A stretch of 64,000 bases of DNA from the NCBI GenBank assembly GCA_028875225.1, contig JAPPFB010000012.1, positions 228,755-292,754 on the forward strand, read 5' to 3'. The DNA comes from Chloroflexota bacterium (lineage in GTDB: Bacteria; Chloroflexota; Dehalococcoidia; Bin125). A program made the translations under genes and the position numbers. Position 1 is the stretch's first letter. Every line of letters begins with the position of its first letter. This document shows positions 63,070 to 64,000 of the stretch, piece after piece. The notes below the pieces were generated by a model, which did not search any database, had not been told where the DNA came from, and was given only the letters and a program-made list of their open reading frames with translations.

Positions 63070-64000
63070 TGGAACCGAATCCTTGGATCAAACATGCCGT
63101 AGCTGATATCGACCAGGAGGTTGACCAGGATGAAGGCGGCGCCAAAGATCAGCATCCAGACCTGAACAACCGGCAAGTCGTTCGTCAGCAACGATTGCAC
63201 CAGGTAGCGGCCCATGCCGGGAATCGCGAAAATCTGCTCAACGATCACGGCCCCGGCAATGCCGGTTGCGAAGACCAGCCCAATCAAGGTGATCAGCGGA
63301 ATCATGGTGTTGCGCAGCGCGTGACGCAAAATCACGACCCGGTCGGCCAGCCCCTTGGAATACGCCGTGCGCACATAGTCCTGGCGCAGAACTTCCAGCA
63401 TCTCGGAGCGCGCGACCCGTCCCAGCACCGCGGCCCCGGCCAGGGCAGCGATCGCAGCCGGCACGATCATCTGGACGATGTTGGTTTCAGGTTCCTCCCA
63501 GAGCTGCACGTACGGCACCGGGGGCGCATAGCCCCAGAGCACGAGCGGCACCACGATCACCAGGGTCGCCAACCAGAAATTCGGCACTGCGAGGAAGAGG
63601 ATCGTGACAAAGCGAATCCCGTAGTCGTCCGCCCGGTTCTGGCGAACGGCCGACCATACCCCCGTTCCAATTCCCAGCGGGATATAGATGATCAACGTCA
63701 GGAACAACAGTTCAATCGTCACCGGCATCCGTCGGCCGAAGTTGTCGAGGATGTCCTCCTTGGTCAGCCAGGACGTGCCGAAGTCGCCGCTGAACACCTG
63801 GCCAATCCAGTTCACGTATTGGACGTGAACCGGTTTGTCCAGACCGAAGTGCGCTTCCAGTTTTGCCCGGTCGTCGGCGTTCGCGGTCCCCGGGAAGCCT
63901 GCCGAGAGCCGAGCGTCAATCACCGATCCCGGAACCAACCGGATCAGGCCGAACACGAAGATCGACAGCAGGATCACCGTCACCGGCAAGAGCAGCAGGC
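63066..64000 (-). CDS. ABC transporter permease, DppB type (partial, runs off the window)
   Basis: Peptide/nickel-type permease; the N-terminus lies beyond base 64000 since the frame is still open and reads LLLLPVTVILLSIFVFGLIRLVPGSV, the usual first helix a few residues after the start. The EAA loop is DYVRTAYSKGLADRVVILRHALRNTMIPLITL. Partner of the DppC-type gene; binding protein and ATPases would lie outside the window. Confidence 0.94.
   Translation of the reverse strand, partial: LLLLPVTVILLSIFVFGLIRLVPGSVIDARLSAGFPGTANADDRAKLEAHFGLDKPVHVQYVNWIGQVFSGDFGTSWLTKEDILDNFGRRMPVTIELLFLTLIIYIPLGIGTGVWSAVRQNRADDYGIRFVTILFLAVPNFWLATLVIVVPLVLWGYAPPVPYVQLWEEPETNIVQMIVPAAIAALAGAAVLGRVARSEMLEVLRQDYVRTAYSKGLADRVVILRHALRNTMIPLITLIGLVFATGIAGAVIVEQIFAIPGMGRYLVQSLLTNDLPVVQVWMLIFGAAFILVNLLVDISYGMFDPRIRFQ

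Overview
This window is high-GC, gene-dense bacterial chromosome with no rRNA, tRNA, CRISPR array, prophage or insertion sequence that I could find. Gene content and family mix (Rex, a complete F-type ATP synthase operon, two LLM-type flavin/F420 oxidoreductases, a CaiB/BaiF CoA-transferase, a tungsten-type aldehyde oxidoreductase, large sulfatases, many MFS exporters, Tat-lipoprotein peptide-type ABC transporters) suggest a Chloroflexota member, perhaps of the SAR202/Dehalococcoidia side. That assignment is inference from gene repertoire; no phylogenetic marker was computed. The cell appears able to use oxygen, because it has a copper-type formylglycine-generating enzyme and an ATP synthase operon, and it makes peptidoglycan (MurA).

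Layout. 1-404: intergenic DNA with a degenerate 35-bp tandem repeat and palindromes. 405-7850: gyrA, a hypothetical gene, an aldo/keto reductase, rex, a degenerate mreB homologue and murA. 7889-16399: the ATP synthase operon, transcribed leftward as atpI/Z-B-E-F-H-A-G-(HAD phosphatase)-D-C; subunit a carries a very large extra domain. 16514-20142: bifunctional-nuclease protein, MFS transporter, pyrF, comB. 20098-24118: DUF4129, DUF58 and MoxR (a MoxR-type operon), divergent from cinA. 25518-31852: small membrane proteins, two metallo-beta-lactamase-fold/LLM-oxidoreductase pairs, a CDGSH protein and an MscS channel. 31849-40115: six consecutive MFS exporter genes on the minus strand, five of them clear paralogues. 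40783-44010: an aldehyde ferredoxin oxidoreductase-family enzyme followed by two membrane-anchored small beta-rich proteins. 44007-48415: membrane protein, peroxiredoxin, SDR, alpha/beta hydrolase, DUF433/DUF5615 toxin-antitoxin-like pair, quinone reductase. 48562-54315: two Tat/lipoprotein solute-binding proteins with glutamine-rich linkers around a DppB/DppC permease pair. 54339-59965: two long sulfatases flanking their formylglycine-generating enzyme. 60083-64000: MNT-HEPN fusion, CoA-transferase, and a second DppC/DppB pair that runs out of the window.

How it fits together. The right-hand 16 kb reads as an uptake and processing locus for sulfated, peptide-like or oligomeric organic solutes. 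Binding proteins and permeases import; sulfatases without signal peptides desulfate inside the cell after activation by the neighbouring formylglycine-generating enzyme; CoA-transferase, SDR, LLM and MDR enzymes are the type used in downstream catabolism. The substrate cannot be read from the sequence. Intergenic regions are rich in short GC palindromes, some of which sit on the ribosome-binding sites of the following genes.
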